A DNA stretch of 10,457 nucleotides from Faecalibacterium sp. UBA1360 (GCA_002306375.1 DBRU01000055.1:5146-15602); one strand, 5' to 3'; positions 1-7,227 are shown, numbered from the stretch's first letter. Notes: generated by a model from the letters alone, not told the origin. Made by a program: numbers and translations.

Positions 1-312
1 AAGCTCTACCGCGCCGACATCGTGCGCCAGCACCCCGACGTGGAATGCAGCGAGGAGCTGGATTACAGCGAGGATTTTTACTTCAACCTCAGCTTCATCC
101 GCTACGCCGAGCGGTTCTATGCCCTGTCCACGCCGATCTACAACTATGTGCAGAACCCGGCGAGCCTGGTGCACAACCTGAACCCCATGAAGGTGCTGGC
201 CACCCGGTGGGAGCTTTCGGCCTATTACAAGGACCTGTACCGCCACCTGGGCCTGTACGAGGACAACAAGCTGCGGCTGAACCGGTATTTCTTCGGCATT
301 GCCGAGAGTTGA
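1..312 (+). CDS. Glycosyltransferase family 2 protein, C-terminal part (5' truncated by the window)
   Basis: The frame is open from base 1 and ends at TGA 310-312, so only the last 103 residues are present. They contain SEDFYFNLSFIRYAERF, which resembles the acidic ED..FNL motif and following helix in GT-A fold family 2 glycosyltransferases. This is followed by a PIYNYVQNPASLVHN stretch typical of the region after the catalytic domain in EpsJ/WaaB-like polysaccharide transferases. Such enzymes move a sugar from a nucleotide-sugar donor onto a lipid-linked or cell-surface glycan on the cytoplasmic side of the membrane. The DXD motif and the N-terminal Rossmann-like part lie outside the window, so donor and acceptor cannot be named. 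The family call is by motif recognition only. Confidence 0.7.
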   Translation, partial: KLYRADIVRQHPDVECSEELDYSEDFYFNLSFIRYAERFYALSTPIYNYVQNPASLVHNLNPMKVLATRWELSAYYKDLYRHLGLYEDNKLRLNRYFFGIAES

Positions 313-334
313 GGCAAGGCGCGTTCTCCGTACG

Positions 335-548
335 CCTCCCCTGTGTAAGGGGAGCCTTTGGGTCGCTGCCGCCTTATAAGCCTCCCCTGTGTAAGGGGAG
401 GTGTCAGCGAAGCTGACGGAGGGGTTGTCAGCTTTGCGCCATTGCCCGCCAACAGCTTGCGGCACAGCGTCCACAACCCCTCAGTCGGCCTTACGGCCGA
501 CAGCTCCCCTTGCACAGGGGAGCCTTGGGTCGCCGCCAGCCTTATAAG
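335..548. repeat. Dispersed intergenic repeat cluster, MITE-like with inverted ends
   Basis: This stretch between the glycosyltransferase and the aminopeptidase has no gene. The motif CCTCCCCTGTGTAAGGGGAG occurs at 335-354 and again at 381-400. A related form, CTCCCCTTGCACAGGGGAG, lies at 504-522. Two copies are followed by nearly the same tail (about 353-382 and 521-550, containing TTGGGTCGC and CTTATAAG). The block 381-428 and the block 473-520 are imperfect reverse complements of each other, so the segment could fold as a long hairpin or act as a small nonautonomous element. Inner hairpins GTCAGC-GAA-GCTGAC (403-417) and GTCGGCC-TTAC-GGCCGAC (484-501) sit inside the arms. The motif also starts at the end of the window (10443), which shows it is dispersed. 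Transposition is inferred, not seen. Confidence 0.75.
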
Positions 549-590
549 CCCCCCGCCCCCGGCGCTTTCGCGCCGGGGGCGGGGGCTTTT
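549..590 (+). terminator. Strong intrinsic terminator, possibly bidirectional
   Basis: A GC-only stem with arms at about 550-565 and 570-586 closes on the loop TTTC (566-569) and is followed by CTTTT on the plus strand. It lies between converging genes, so it can end rightward transcripts from the glycosyltransferase. It may also help end the leftward aminopeptidase transcript, although the T-run in that direction is poor. Confidence 0.8.
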
Positions 591-608
591 ATGCGGTCAT
601 GCGGCCCT

Positions 609-2399
609 TCAGCGGCCGATGGGGGCGCACTTGGCCTTGAGCCAGGTCTTTTCCTCCTCGGTCAGGCGGGGGGCCAGGGTGTCGTACACCCAGCGGTGGT
701 AGTCGTTGAGCCAGTCGATCTGCACGCGGCTGAGCTCGTCCACCAGCACCGGCTCGGTGGAGATGGGCACCACGGTCAGCGGCCTGAAGGCCAGCCAGTT
801 GCCGTACTGGTTGGCGCCCGCGTCCACGCATTCCAGCTCGTTCTCGATGCGGATGCCCACCTCGTCGGTCTCGTAGACGCCGGGCTCGTCGGTGATGGTC
901 ATGCCGGGCTTGAACACCACGCCGTTCTGGGGGCGCAGGCTCTGGGGGCCTTCGTGCACGTTGGCGATGAAGCCCACCCCGTGGCCGGTGCCGCAGCGGT
1001 AATTGATCTTGTGGGCCCACAGGGGTCCGCGGGCAAAGCTGTCCAGGGCAAAGCCCGTGCAGTAATCCAAAAACACGGCCCGGGCCATGTCGATATGGCT
1101 TTGCAGCGTCCAGGTATAGTATTTGCGCTCGTTGTCGGTCAGGGGGCCCATGGGATAGGTGCGGGTGATGTCGGTGGTGCCGCAGTCATACTGCCCGCCG
1201 TTGTCGATGAGCAAAAAGCCCTTGCGCAGGATGGGGCTGTTGACCTCGCCCTCGGCGTGGTAGTGCATCATGGCGGCGTTGGGGCCGTAGGCCGCGATGG
1301 TGGGGAAGCTGTCGTCCCAGTAGCCCGGCTGTTCGGCGCGGCGGCGGCGCAGCATGACCTCGATGTCGGTCTCCATCAGGGGTTTGCCCTCGGCCAGGGC
1401 CTTTTCCAGGTCCATCTCAAAGCGGACCAGGGCCACGCCGTCCCGGATGTGGCATTCCCGGATGTTTGCAAGCTCCACGGGGTTCTTGACGCCCTTGAGC
1501 GCCTGGATCGGGTCCGCCCCCTCCCTGACGGTCAGGTGCGGGTTGGCGCTCAAAGCGTTGTACAGATCGTAGTTGGTGGACGCCGGGCTGACGAGCACCG
1601 TCTCGTCCTTGTCGTAGGCCCGCACAAAGTCCAGCAGCTCGTCGTAGCCCCGCACATCCACGCCCTGGGCGGCCAGGGCGGCGGCGTCGGCGTCGCTCAG
1701 GCGGCCGGGGGCCAAAAACAGGGTGCAGCCCGCCGCGCCCACAAAGGCATGGGCCACGGCCAGGGGGGTGCAGGGCAGGTCATGGGCCCGCAGGTTCAAA
1801 AGCCAGCCCACGCAGTCCAGCCCGGTCACGGCCAGGGCGGTGGCCCCGGCCTTGTTCAGTTCGGCGCGCACGGCGTCCATCTTTTCGGCGGCGGTGGCCC
1901 CGGTGACCGACGCGTCCAGCAAAAAGCAGGGGGTATCGGGCAGGGCCGGGCGCTCTTCGCCCCAGATGCCGGACACCACGTCCAGGCTCTTGACGCAAGC
2001 CCCCGCCGGGCGCAGGGCGTCGGCGTATTTGCGCACGGTGTCGGTGGGCGCGCAGGAGCCGTCCAGCAGCAGGGTCTGCCCGGCGGCAAAGCGGTCGGCC
2101 AGCCATTCGGCCACCTTGGGCACGCCGGCCGCGCCGTCGTGCATGGATCGGATCTCGGTGCCGGCCAGCTGCTTGTCGGCCTGGACATAGAACCGGCCGT
2201 CCACCCACAGAGCGCTTTCGGTCCCGGTCACGGCCAGGGTGGCGTTCTCGCCCGTAAAGCCGGTGAACCAGGGCAGGGCGTTGTAGTGGTCGGGCAGGTA
2301 CTCGCCGCAGTGGGGGTCGCTGGTCATGACCAGCACGCCGTCGGCGCCGTTGGCCCTGGCGGCCGCCCGCAGGGCGGCGATCTTTTCGTTGACGGTCAA
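609..2399 (-). CDS. Xaa-Pro aminopeptidase (aminopeptidase P, M24B family, long three-domain form)
   Basis: This 596-residue cytosolic metallopeptidase is expected to remove the N-terminal residue from peptides with proline in position 2, a step in peptide turnover. Two creatinase-N-like domains occupy about residues 1-135 and 150-300. The pita-bread M24 catalytic domain covers about 310-530, and a short C-terminal domain (NWLAFRPLTVVPI to the end) follows. All five expected ligands of the dinuclear metal site are present: D399 and D410 (DNGGQYDCGTTDITRT), H473 (GTGHGVG), E505 (DEPGVYE) and E519 (GIRIENE). Their spacing (11, 63, 32, 14) is like that of the long eukaryotic-type APP1 rather than E. 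coli PepP. The start chosen is TTG at 2399-2397, because AAAGGAG (2415-2409) lies 9 nt upstream. An in-frame start at 2450 would add 17 residues unlike the family and would consume the leader hairpin. The gene stands alone with its own promoter. Confidence 0.93.
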   Translation of the reverse strand: MTVNEKIAALRAAARANGADGVLVMTSDPHCGEYLPDHYNALPWFTGFTGENATLAVTGTESALWVDGRFYVQADKQLAGTEIRSMHDGAAGVPKVAEWLADRFAAGQTLLLDGSCAPTDTVRKYADALRPAGACVKSLDVVSGIWGEERPALPDTPCFLLDASVTGATAAEKMDAVRAELNKAGATALAVTGLDCVGWLLNLRAHDLPCTPLAVAHAFVGAAGCTLFLAPGRLSDADAAALAAQGVDVRGYDELLDFVRAYDKDETVLVSPASTNYDLYNALSANPHLTVREGADPIQALKGVKNPVELANIRECHIRDGVALVRFEMDLEKALAEGKPLMETDIEVMLRRRRAEQPGYWDDSFPTIAAYGPNAAMMHYHAEGEVNSPILRKGFLLIDNGGQYDCGTTDITRTYPMGPLTDNERKYYTWTLQSHIDMARAVFLDYCTGFALDSFARGPLWAHKINYRCGTGHGVGFIANVHEGPQSLRPQNGVVFKPGMTITDEPGVYETDEVGIRIENELECVDAGANQYGNWLAFRPLTVVPISTEPVLVDELSRVQIDWLNDYHRWVYDTLAPRLTEEEKTWLKAKCAPIGR

Positions 2400-2421
2400 A
2401 GCGAAACACTCCTTTATGCAA

Positions 2422-2439
2422 TTCCCCCGTCGGGGGGAA
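2422..2439 (-). other. Hairpin in the 5' leader of the aminopeptidase gene
   Basis: TTCCCCC and GGGGGAA form a perfect 7-bp stem with a 4-nt loop (2429-2432). It ends 6 nt before the AAAGGAG ribosome binding site. It has no T-run, so it is not a terminator. It could stabilise the 5' end of the message or influence ribosome access. Confidence 0.55.
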
Positions 2440-2456
2440 GGATCTTTCAACTTTGT

Positions 2457-2484
2457 ATTGTACCACGTTTCGGCAAATAGTAAA
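2457..2484 (-). promoter_or_regulatory. Predicted promoter of the Xaa-Pro aminopeptidase gene
   Basis: On the minus strand, TTTACT (2484-2479) and TACAAT (2462-2457) are separated by 16 nt. This resembles a housekeeping -35/-10 pair and leaves a leader of about 50 nt before the TTG start. The -35 overlaps the T-rich tail of the upstream ABC operon terminator. Predicted by eye only. Confidence 0.55.
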
Positions 2485-2514
2485 GGGGCGGGCCCGCCCT
2501 GGCAGACCCGCCCC
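2477..2514 (-). terminator. Predicted terminator of the ABC transporter operon
   Basis: Just after the permease stop, GGGGCGGG and CCCGCCCC (plus-strand 2485-2492 and 2507-2514) form an 8-bp GC stem. On the minus strand it is followed by TTTACTATTT. Alternative pairings inside the GC-rich loop are possible, and the T-run is interrupted, so strength is uncertain. Confidence 0.6.
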
Positions 2515-2525
2515 CCTTGCCCGCC

Positions 2526-4523
2526 TTACCGCCGCACGATGCGGTAATACTGCCGGGCGGTCAGGGCATAGACCCCCGTGTAGCACAGAGCGATCACCCC
2601 CAGCGTGCCCGCGGCGCACAGCCAGAACAAAGGCGCGTCGGACAGCCCGAACACCGAGATCATGCGCATGAGCATGGGCGCGGCCGCCGCCAGGTGCACG
2701 GCCGCCCCCGCCAGGGGCAGAAAGAACACCCCCAGCACCTGGGTGCGGATGGCGGCCTTCACCTCGCCGGCGCTCAGACCCACCTGCTGCAAGATGACGA
2801 AGCGGGCCCGGTCCTCGTACCCTTCGCTGAGCTGCTTGTAATAGATCATGAGCACGGTGGCCAGGCTGAACATCATGGCCAGGAACAGCCCCAAAAACAC
2901 AAAGCTGCCGTTGAGCTGATAGTACTCCTGCCGCATGCCCGCCCGGTTGAAGATGTACACGTTCCCCGTCAGGCCCGGGATGTCCCCGGCCCCGTTCAGG
3001 GCGTCCTGGATGGCCCCGGCGCAGTCCAGCAGCTGGGCCTCGGTCAGGTCCTGGGGGTCCAGCAGCACGGCGTAGCGCACATACGTCCCGGTACCGGCGG
3101 CCTGGGCGGCCCGCACCATGGCGGCCAGGTCCCCCCGGCCGGGCAGCACCGCCCACACGGTGCCCCCGCCGGCGGGCAGGCCCGCGCCGTTGACGCGGGG
3201 CCAGGCCGTCGCCTCGCCGGCGTATTGCCAGCGGATACCGTCCAGCACCAGGTCGCCGGCGCTGCCGTCGGGCCACAGCAGCAGCGCCGTGCCCGGGGCC
3301 AGGTCGGCGGTTTGGCCGGTCAGGGCCGTGTAGTCCCCGGCGGCGATGCAGTAGATCTCGGTGACCCCCGTGGGGTCGTTGGTGTTGCAGGTGGCGTAGC
3401 CCTCGCCGCTTTGGCGGGCCCCCAGGGTGCAGTAGGCAAAGCCCCGGGCGGGGGCGTCGGTCCAGGGGGCGGCGGCGTTGGCGGTCAGGTCGTCCAGCGC
3501 CGTGTAGTCGGCGTCGGCCACGGCGTCAGGGTCGCAGTAGGCCGACACCATGATCTCGTTGGGATAGTTGCGGTCCAGGGTGGTCTCGACACCCGCGTAC
3601 ATGCACACGGTGGTGGCCACGCTGACCAGCACGGTGGTGACCAGGATGCAGATGTTGGCCAGGCCCCGGGCGTTCTGGTTCATGCGGTGGATGAGCCCCG
3701 ACACGGCGATGAACCGCCGGGGACGGTAGTAGAACCGCTTGTTGCGGCGCAGGGCCTTGAGCAGCGCCACGCTGCCCGCCCCGAACAGCAGGTGGGTGCC
3801 CAGGATGACCAGCCCCACCGCCGCGAAGAACAGCAGCATGACCAGGAACAGGTCGGTGGTGAAAAAGGAGATGGCGTACCCGGCCCCCAGGCTGACAAGG
3901 CCCAGCAGAGCCGGCACAAGGCGGGTGCGGGGTTCCCGGTCGCCCATCTGCCCGGCGTGGAGCAGCTCGATGGGCCTGGTGCGTCGGATCCGCCCCACAT
4001 TGCGCAGGTAGAGCCAGGCGAACAGCCCGGCAAAGGCCAGGGCGGTCTCCCCCGCGCCCCGCCAGCTGAAGGAAAAGCCCAGGGGCACCGGGGTCAGCAT
4101 CAGGCGCAGCAGCAGGGCCAGGGCCAGCTTGCTGAACAGCGCCCCCAGCCCCAGGCCCGCCGCCGTGCCGCCCAGATAAAGCAGCGCGCACTCCACCCCA
4201 TGGATGGCGGCCACGTCCCCGCGGCGCAGGCCCAGCACGCTGTACAAAGCCAGTTCCCGGGCGCGGCGGTTCATGACAAAGCCGTTGGCGTAGGCCATGA
4301 TCCACACCACCAGAAACACCATGATAAAGCTGCCCAGGCCCAGCATCACGCTTACATACACGCCGCCCCGCATTTCGGCCACCAGCTGGCTGTAATTGAG
4401 GTAGCGCAAAAGATAACACATGGCCGCGCAGCCCGCGGCGGCCAGGGTGAAGGGCAGGTACAGCTGGCGGTTGCTGGCCAGGCCCCGGGCGCCCATGCGC
4501 AGGTACAGCTTCCACTTAGACAT
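2526..4523 (-). CDS. BceB/FtsX-like ABC transporter permease (peptide-antibiotic sensing and resistance)
   Basis: This 665-residue membrane protein has the full architecture of BceB-type permeases. Ten hydrophobic segments lie at about residues 21-42, 55-79, 110-140, 158-175, 203-222, 225-247, 288-311, 540-562, 595-620 and 631-655. One large extracytoplasmic domain of about 225 residues (about 314-538) sits between TM7 and TM8. The stretch after TM8, YYKQLSEGYEDRARFVILQQVGLS, is the conserved cytoplasmic coupling region of this family. BceB proteins bind a lipid II-cycle-targeting peptide such as bacitracin or a lantibiotic, free the target using ATP, and signal to the partner kinase. The start is ATG 4523, with GGGAGG 8 nt upstream. 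A GTG three codons earlier abuts that site and is less likely. The frame overlaps the ATPase gene by 8 nt, indicating translational coupling. The substrate cannot be read from the sequence. Confidence 0.92.
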   Translation of the reverse strand: MSKWKLYLRMGARGLASNRQLYLPFTLAAAGCAAMCYLLRYLNYSQLVAEMRGGVYVSVMLGLGSFIMVFLVVWIMAYANGFVMNRRARELALYSVLGLRRGDVAAIHGVECALLYLGGTAAGLGLGALFSKLALALLLRLMLTPVPLGFSFSWRGAGETALAFAGLFAWLYLRNVGRIRRTRPIELLHAGQMGDREPRTRLVPALLGLVSLGAGYAISFFTTDLFLVMLLFFAAVGLVILGTHLLFGAGSVALLKALRRNKRFYYRPRRFIAVSGLIHRMNQNARGLANICILVTTVLVSVATTVCMYAGVETTLDRNYPNEIMVSAYCDPDAVADADYTALDDLTANAAAPWTDAPARGFAYCTLGARQSGEGYATCNTNDPTGVTEIYCIAAGDYTALTGQTADLAPGTALLLWPDGSAGDLVLDGIRWQYAGEATAWPRVNGAGLPAGGGTVWAVLPGRGDLAAMVRAAQAAGTGTYVRYAVLLDPQDLTEAQLLDCAGAIQDALNGAGDIPGLTGNVYIFNRAGMRQEYYQLNGSFVFLGLFLAMMFSLATVLMIYYKQLSEGYEDRARFVILQQVGLSAGEVKAAIRTQVLGVFFLPLAGAAVHLAAAAPMLMRMISVFGLSDAPLFWLCAAGTLGVIALCYTGVYALTARQYYRIVRR

Positions 4524-5286
4524 GTTCGGCACCTCCCGCCAGGGCGGTGAGCGTGTCCGAAATGCGGGCGAACATCTCTTCCCGGCTCATTTTGCCCCGG
4601 TACAGCTGGTGGTAGACCTGGCCGTCCCGCAAAAACAGCACCCGCTGGGCGTGGCTGGCCGCCCGCACGCTGTGGGTGACCATGACGATGGTCTGGCCCT
4701 CGCCGTTGATGGCCCCGAACAGCTCCAGCAGCGAATCCGCCGAGTGGGAGTCCAGCGCCCCGGTGGGCTCGTCGGCCAGCACCAGGTCGGGTTTTGTGAT
4801 CAGCGCCCGGGCCACGGCGGCCCGCTGCTTCTGCCCGCCGGAGACCTCGTAGGGGAACTTGTCCAGCAGCCCGGCGATGCCCAGGCGCAGGGCCAGGGGC
4901 TGCAACCGGGCGGCCATGTCGGCGTAGGGGGTGTCGGCCAGAACCAGGGGCAGCAGGATGTTGTCCCGAATCGACAGGGTGTCCAGCAGGTTGAAGTCCT
5001 GGAACACAAAGCCCAGGTGATCCCGGCGGAATTCGGCCAGCTCGCCGTCGGGGATGCGGGTCAGGTCCCGCCCGCGCAGCGTCACGCTGCCGCCGGTGGG
5101 CCGGTCCAGGGCGGCCAGAATGTTCAGAAGGGTGGTCTTGCCCGCCCCCGATTCCCCCATGATGGCCAGGTATTCCCCTTCGGGCACCGTAAAGCTGACA
5201 TCCGCCAGCGCCTGCACCCGCATGGACCCGAACCGGGCCGTGTATACTTTTTCCAGATGGTCGATCTGCAAAAGAGGTTGTTCCAT
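4516..5286 (-). CDS. BceA-like ABC transporter ATP-binding protein
   Basis: This complete 256-residue ABC ATPase is the energy-coupling partner of the adjoining permease. Seen motifs are Walker A GESGAGKTT (44-52, K50), the Q-loop FQDFNLLD (Q96), the signature VSGGQKQR (148-155), Walker B LVLADEP (D172, catalytic E173), the D-loop GALD (176-179) and the H-loop H205 (VTHS). The sequence belongs to the MacB/LolD/BceA group, which pairs with FtsX-like permeases. ATG 5286 is chosen because AAAGGAG (5303-5297) lies 10 nt upstream and the family begins near LLQIDHLEKVY. A start 14 codons upstream would take in the ribosome binding site. It is the first gene of the operon, downstream of a predicted BceR-type operator and a leader hairpin. 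Confidence 0.95.
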   Translation of the reverse strand: MEQPLLQIDHLEKVYTARFGSMRVQALADVSFTVPEGEYLAIMGESGAGKTTLLNILAALDRPTGGSVTLRGRDLTRIPDGELAEFRRDHLGFVFQDFNLLDTLSIRDNILLPLVLADTPYADMAARLQPLALRLGIAGLLDKFPYEVSGGQKQRAAVARALITKPDLVLADEPTGALDSHSADSLLELFGAINGEGQTIVMVTHSVRAASHAQRVLFLRDGQVYHQLYRGKMSREEMFARISDTLTALAGGAEHV

Positions 5287-5307
5287 GTCCTTGTTGCTCC
5301 TTTGTGC

Positions 5308-5349
5308 AAAAACTGCCGGGCCGGCCAAAACAAAAAGGACGGGGCCCGG
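5308..5349 (-). promoter_or_regulatory. Leader hairpin with T-run upstream of the ABC operon
   Basis: On the minus strand, CCGGGCC (5349-5343) can pair with GGCCCGG (5322-5316) across a 20-nt loop. This is followed by CAG and TTTTT (5312-5308), just before the ribosome binding site. The stem is GC-rich but the loop is long. A smaller GCCG-GCC-CGGC hairpin competes with it. It could be an attenuator of the transporter genes or a terminator for the upstream kinase operon. Confidence 0.35.
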
Positions 5350-5357
5350 TGTGTACC

Positions 5358-5363
5358 AGCATA
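5358..5363 (-). promoter_or_regulatory. Candidate -10 element of the ABC operon promoter
   Basis: TATGCT on the minus strand lies at a suitable distance downstream of the TGTAA sites. The region 17-18 nt upstream (around ATGGCA) is a poor -35. That is what one expects at a promoter needing an activator bound just upstream. Assignment is tentative. Confidence 0.35.
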
Positions 5364-5395
5364 CCCCGTCCGCCGCCGCCCTGCCATCGATGCAC

Positions 5396-5432
5396 CTTAC
5401 AGTTGCACGGGGGGCGTCTTACAGTTTTGTCA
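5396..5432 (-). promoter_or_regulatory. Predicted BceR-type operator with a second half-site
   Basis: Minus-strand TGACA-AAAC-TGTAA (5432-5419) fits the TNACA-N4-TGTAA consensus described for regulators of Bce-like modules in Firmicutes. A 9-bp repeat, CTTACAGTT on the plus strand, occurs at 5396-5404 and 5418-5426. It gives a second TGTAA half-site exactly 22 bp away, about two helical turns. The sites sit between the kinase stop and the ATPase gene, upstream of the candidate -10. The neighbouring response regulator is the obvious binder. Confidence 0.65.
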
Positions 5433-5440
5433 CATCGCCT

Positions 5441-6439
5441 TCATTCGTACAGCGTCCCCGCCGCGGGGAAGCGCAGCGTCAGAACACAGCCCCCCTGCGG
5501 GCGGTTTTCGGCCCCGAGCTCGCAGCCCATGCGCTTTGCCGCCAACGCGCACAGGTAGAGCCCCAGCCCGCTGGACGCCGCCCCCTTTTGGCGGCCGTTG
5601 GCCCCGGTGTAGCCCTTTTCAAAGATGCGGGGCAGGTCTGCCTCGTCGATGCCCGGGCCGGTGTCGGCCACCGTCAAAGCGTCAGCCGTCGCCCGCAGGG
5701 TGACGGCGCCCCCGGGCGGGGTATACTTGACGGCGTTGGACAGCAGCTGGTCCAGGATGAACTCCACCCATTTGGGGTCGGTGACGGGGCGGGCGTCGGC
5801 GTCCCCCGCATAGTCCAGCCGCAGCCGGCCCAGAATGAACATCCGGGCCCAGCGGCGCACGCAGCCCCGCACCACCCGGTCCAGGGCCGTGGGGGCCAGC
5901 GCCAGGTCCCGGCTGTCCGCCCCGAGGCGCAGGTAGCCCATGGCGGCGTCCACGTAGCCTTCGGTGCGGAACAGCTCCGGCTCCAGCTGGGCGGGGTCCG
6001 CCCCGCTTTGCAGCAGCAGCCGCATGGCGGCCAGGGGCGTCTTGACCTGGTGGGCCCAGACCGCAAAGTAGTCCAGCAGGTCGTCCTGTGTCTGCCGCCG
6101 GGCCCGGCGCAGGGCCGCGCACTGTTCCGTCTGGGCGTCCAGCGCCCGGCGGCAGGCCCCTTCCAGGCCGTGGGGGCCGGCGGCGGGTTCGGGCAGGGGG
6201 ATGTGGTCCCGGTCCGGGTCGGCGGCGGCCCGGCGCAGCGCCTCCACCCGGCGGCGCCAGCCCGGCCACCCGGCCCCCAGCAGCGCCGCCACCCCCAGGG
6301 CCGACAGCGCCGCCGCGTACAAAACGCCCTCGGCGGGCAGGCCGTACACGGCGGTGACCAGGGCAAAGGCGGCGGCGCACAGCCCCCAGGCCCCAAGCAC
6401 GCTCCCCCGCTCCCGCAGGTAGGCAATGACGGTTTTCAT
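5441..6439 (-). CDS. BceS-like intramembrane-sensing sensor histidine kinase
   Basis: This 332-residue kinase has two N-terminal membrane segments (about 15-33 and 36-58) joined by only a few residues, so it has almost no extracellular sensor. That is the hallmark of intramembrane-sensing kinases, which detect the state of a partner BceB-type transporter. The phosphorylated histidine is H130 (VWAHQVKTP). The ATPase domain shows the N-box DQLLSNAVKY (N235), the G1 box DTGPGID (259-265), the F-box RIFEKGYTG (271-279) and the G2 box SSGLGLYL (289-296). The start is ATG 6439, which overlaps the regulator's stop as ATGA. The frame remains open further upstream, but only as a shadow of the regulator. 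It should autophosphorylate and pass phosphate to D52 of the regulator. Confidence 0.93.
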   Translation of the reverse strand: MKTVIAYLRERGSVLGAWGLCAAAFALVTAVYGLPAEGVLYAAALSALGVAALLGAGWPGWRRRVEALRRAAADPDRDHIPLPEPAAGPHGLEGACRRALDAQTEQCAALRRARRQTQDDLLDYFAVWAHQVKTPLAAMRLLLQSGADPAQLEPELFRTEGYVDAAMGYLRLGADSRDLALAPTALDRVVRGCVRRWARMFILGRLRLDYAGDADARPVTDPKWVEFILDQLLSNAVKYTPPGGAVTLRATADALTVADTGPGIDEADLPRIFEKGYTGANGRQKGAASSGLGLYLCALAAKRMGCELGAENRPQGGCVLTLRFPAAGTLYE

Positions 6440-7107
6440 CGGATGCAGTATCCCTCGCCTTTCACGGTCTCCACCAGGCCCGGCAGGCCGGCGGCTTCCA
6501 GCTTTTTGCGCAGCCGCCCCACGTTGACGGTCAGGGTGTTTTCGTCCACATAGCAGTCGGTGGCCCACAAAGCCGTCATCAGGTCGTCCCGGCGCACCAC
6601 CCTGCCCCGGCGTTCCAAAAGCGCCTGCAAGATGCGCAGCTCGTTGCGCGTCAGGGTCACGGGGCCGGCCTCGGCCCGCAGCACCCCGGCGCTCAGGTCC
6701 AGGGGCACGCCGGCGCAGTCGGCCACGTCGGCGGCGCGGCGGTAGGCGTAGGTGCGGCGCAGCAGCGCCTGCACCCGGGCCGCCAGCAGCTCGGCGTCCA
6801 GGGGCTTGGCCACAAAGTCGTCCGCCCCCAGGTCCATGGCCGTGACCTGGTTCAGGCTGTCCGCCGACGAGGACAAAAACAGGATCGGCACGTCGGATAC
6901 CTCCCGCAGGCGGCGGCACCAGTGGTAGCCGTTGTGGTAGGGCAGCGACAGGTCCAAAATCACCAGCTGGGGGTCAAAGGCCCGGAACCGGGGCATGATG
7001 TCGGTCAGGTCCTCGGCCAGGGCAGGGGTATAGCCCCGGTCGGCCAACACCCGGGCGATGCCGCCGCCCAGAGCGGCGTCGTCCTCCACGATCAGGATGC
7101 GGTACAA
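6436..7107 (-). CDS. OmpR-family response regulator (BceR-like)
   Basis: This 223-residue regulator has a receiver domain (about 1-115) with the acidic pocket E8-D9-D10, phospho-acceptor D52 (VILDLSLP), S79 at the switch position and K101 (VAKPLD). A winged-helix DNA-binding domain (about 126-223) follows, containing TRNELRILQALLERRGRVV and ending near VNVGRLRKKLE...VKGEGYCIR. The chosen start is TTG 7107, with GAAGGAGG (7123-7116) 8 nt upstream. It places YRILIVEDD at the N-terminus, as is normal for the family. It overlaps the kinase gene by 4 nt. Its likely target is the TGTAA operator ahead of the ABC operon. Family relatives activate the transporter genes when the kinase reports peptide-antibiotic stress. 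Confidence 0.93.
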   Translation of the reverse strand: MYRILIVEDDAALGGGIARVLADRGYTPALAEDLTDIMPRFRAFDPQLVILDLSLPYHNGYHWCRRLREVSDVPILFLSSSADSLNQVTAMDLGADDFVAKPLDAELLAARVQALLRRTYAYRRAADVADCAGVPLDLSAGVLRAEAGPVTLTRNELRILQALLERRGRVVRRDDLMTALWATDCYVDENTLTVNVGRLRKKLEAAGLPGLVETVKGEGYCIR

Positions 7108-7139
7108 GGCGGGTCCCTCCTTCGGTCGTCGTTGCCCCC

Positions 7140-7148
7140 AGTATAGCA
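7140..7148 (-). promoter_or_regulatory. Extended -10 promoter of the regulator-kinase operon
   Basis: On the minus strand TGC-TATACT forms an extended -10, with a weak TGCACC 17 nt upstream. Transcription would start near 7133, giving a short leader before the AAGGAGG site. It supports the TTG start at 7107. Confidence 0.55.
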
Positions 7149-7205
7149 CAAAGAGGCCGGCCGGTGCAGCCCGCCCCTGTCCATACTACGCCCCAGCTCC
7201 GGCCA

Positions 7206-7227
7206 TTTTGGCAGACCTGCGCCAAAA
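7206..7227. promoter_or_regulatory. Inverted repeat between the divergent promoters (possible operator)
   Basis: TTTTGGC and GCCAAAA are perfect 7-bp arms around an 8-nt centre (7213-7220). The site lies between the leftward regulator promoter and the rightward cobW-type promoter, about 55 bp upstream of the latter's -10. No T-run follows in a position that would make it a terminator. No known operator consensus is recognised, and it does not look like a Zur box. Confidence 0.4.

Noticed and set aside
510..2480. A 656-codon open frame on the plus strand opposite the aminopeptidase
   Set aside because: It has no ribosome binding site or recognisable domain, is full of Gly, Val, Ala and His, and mirrors a clear M24 peptidase. 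High GC content removes stops from the antisense frame.
2517..4550. A 677-codon open frame on the plus strand opposite the permease
   Set aside because: Low-complexity Gln, Gly, His and Ala-rich product with no family features; the opposite strand encodes a full BceB-like permease.
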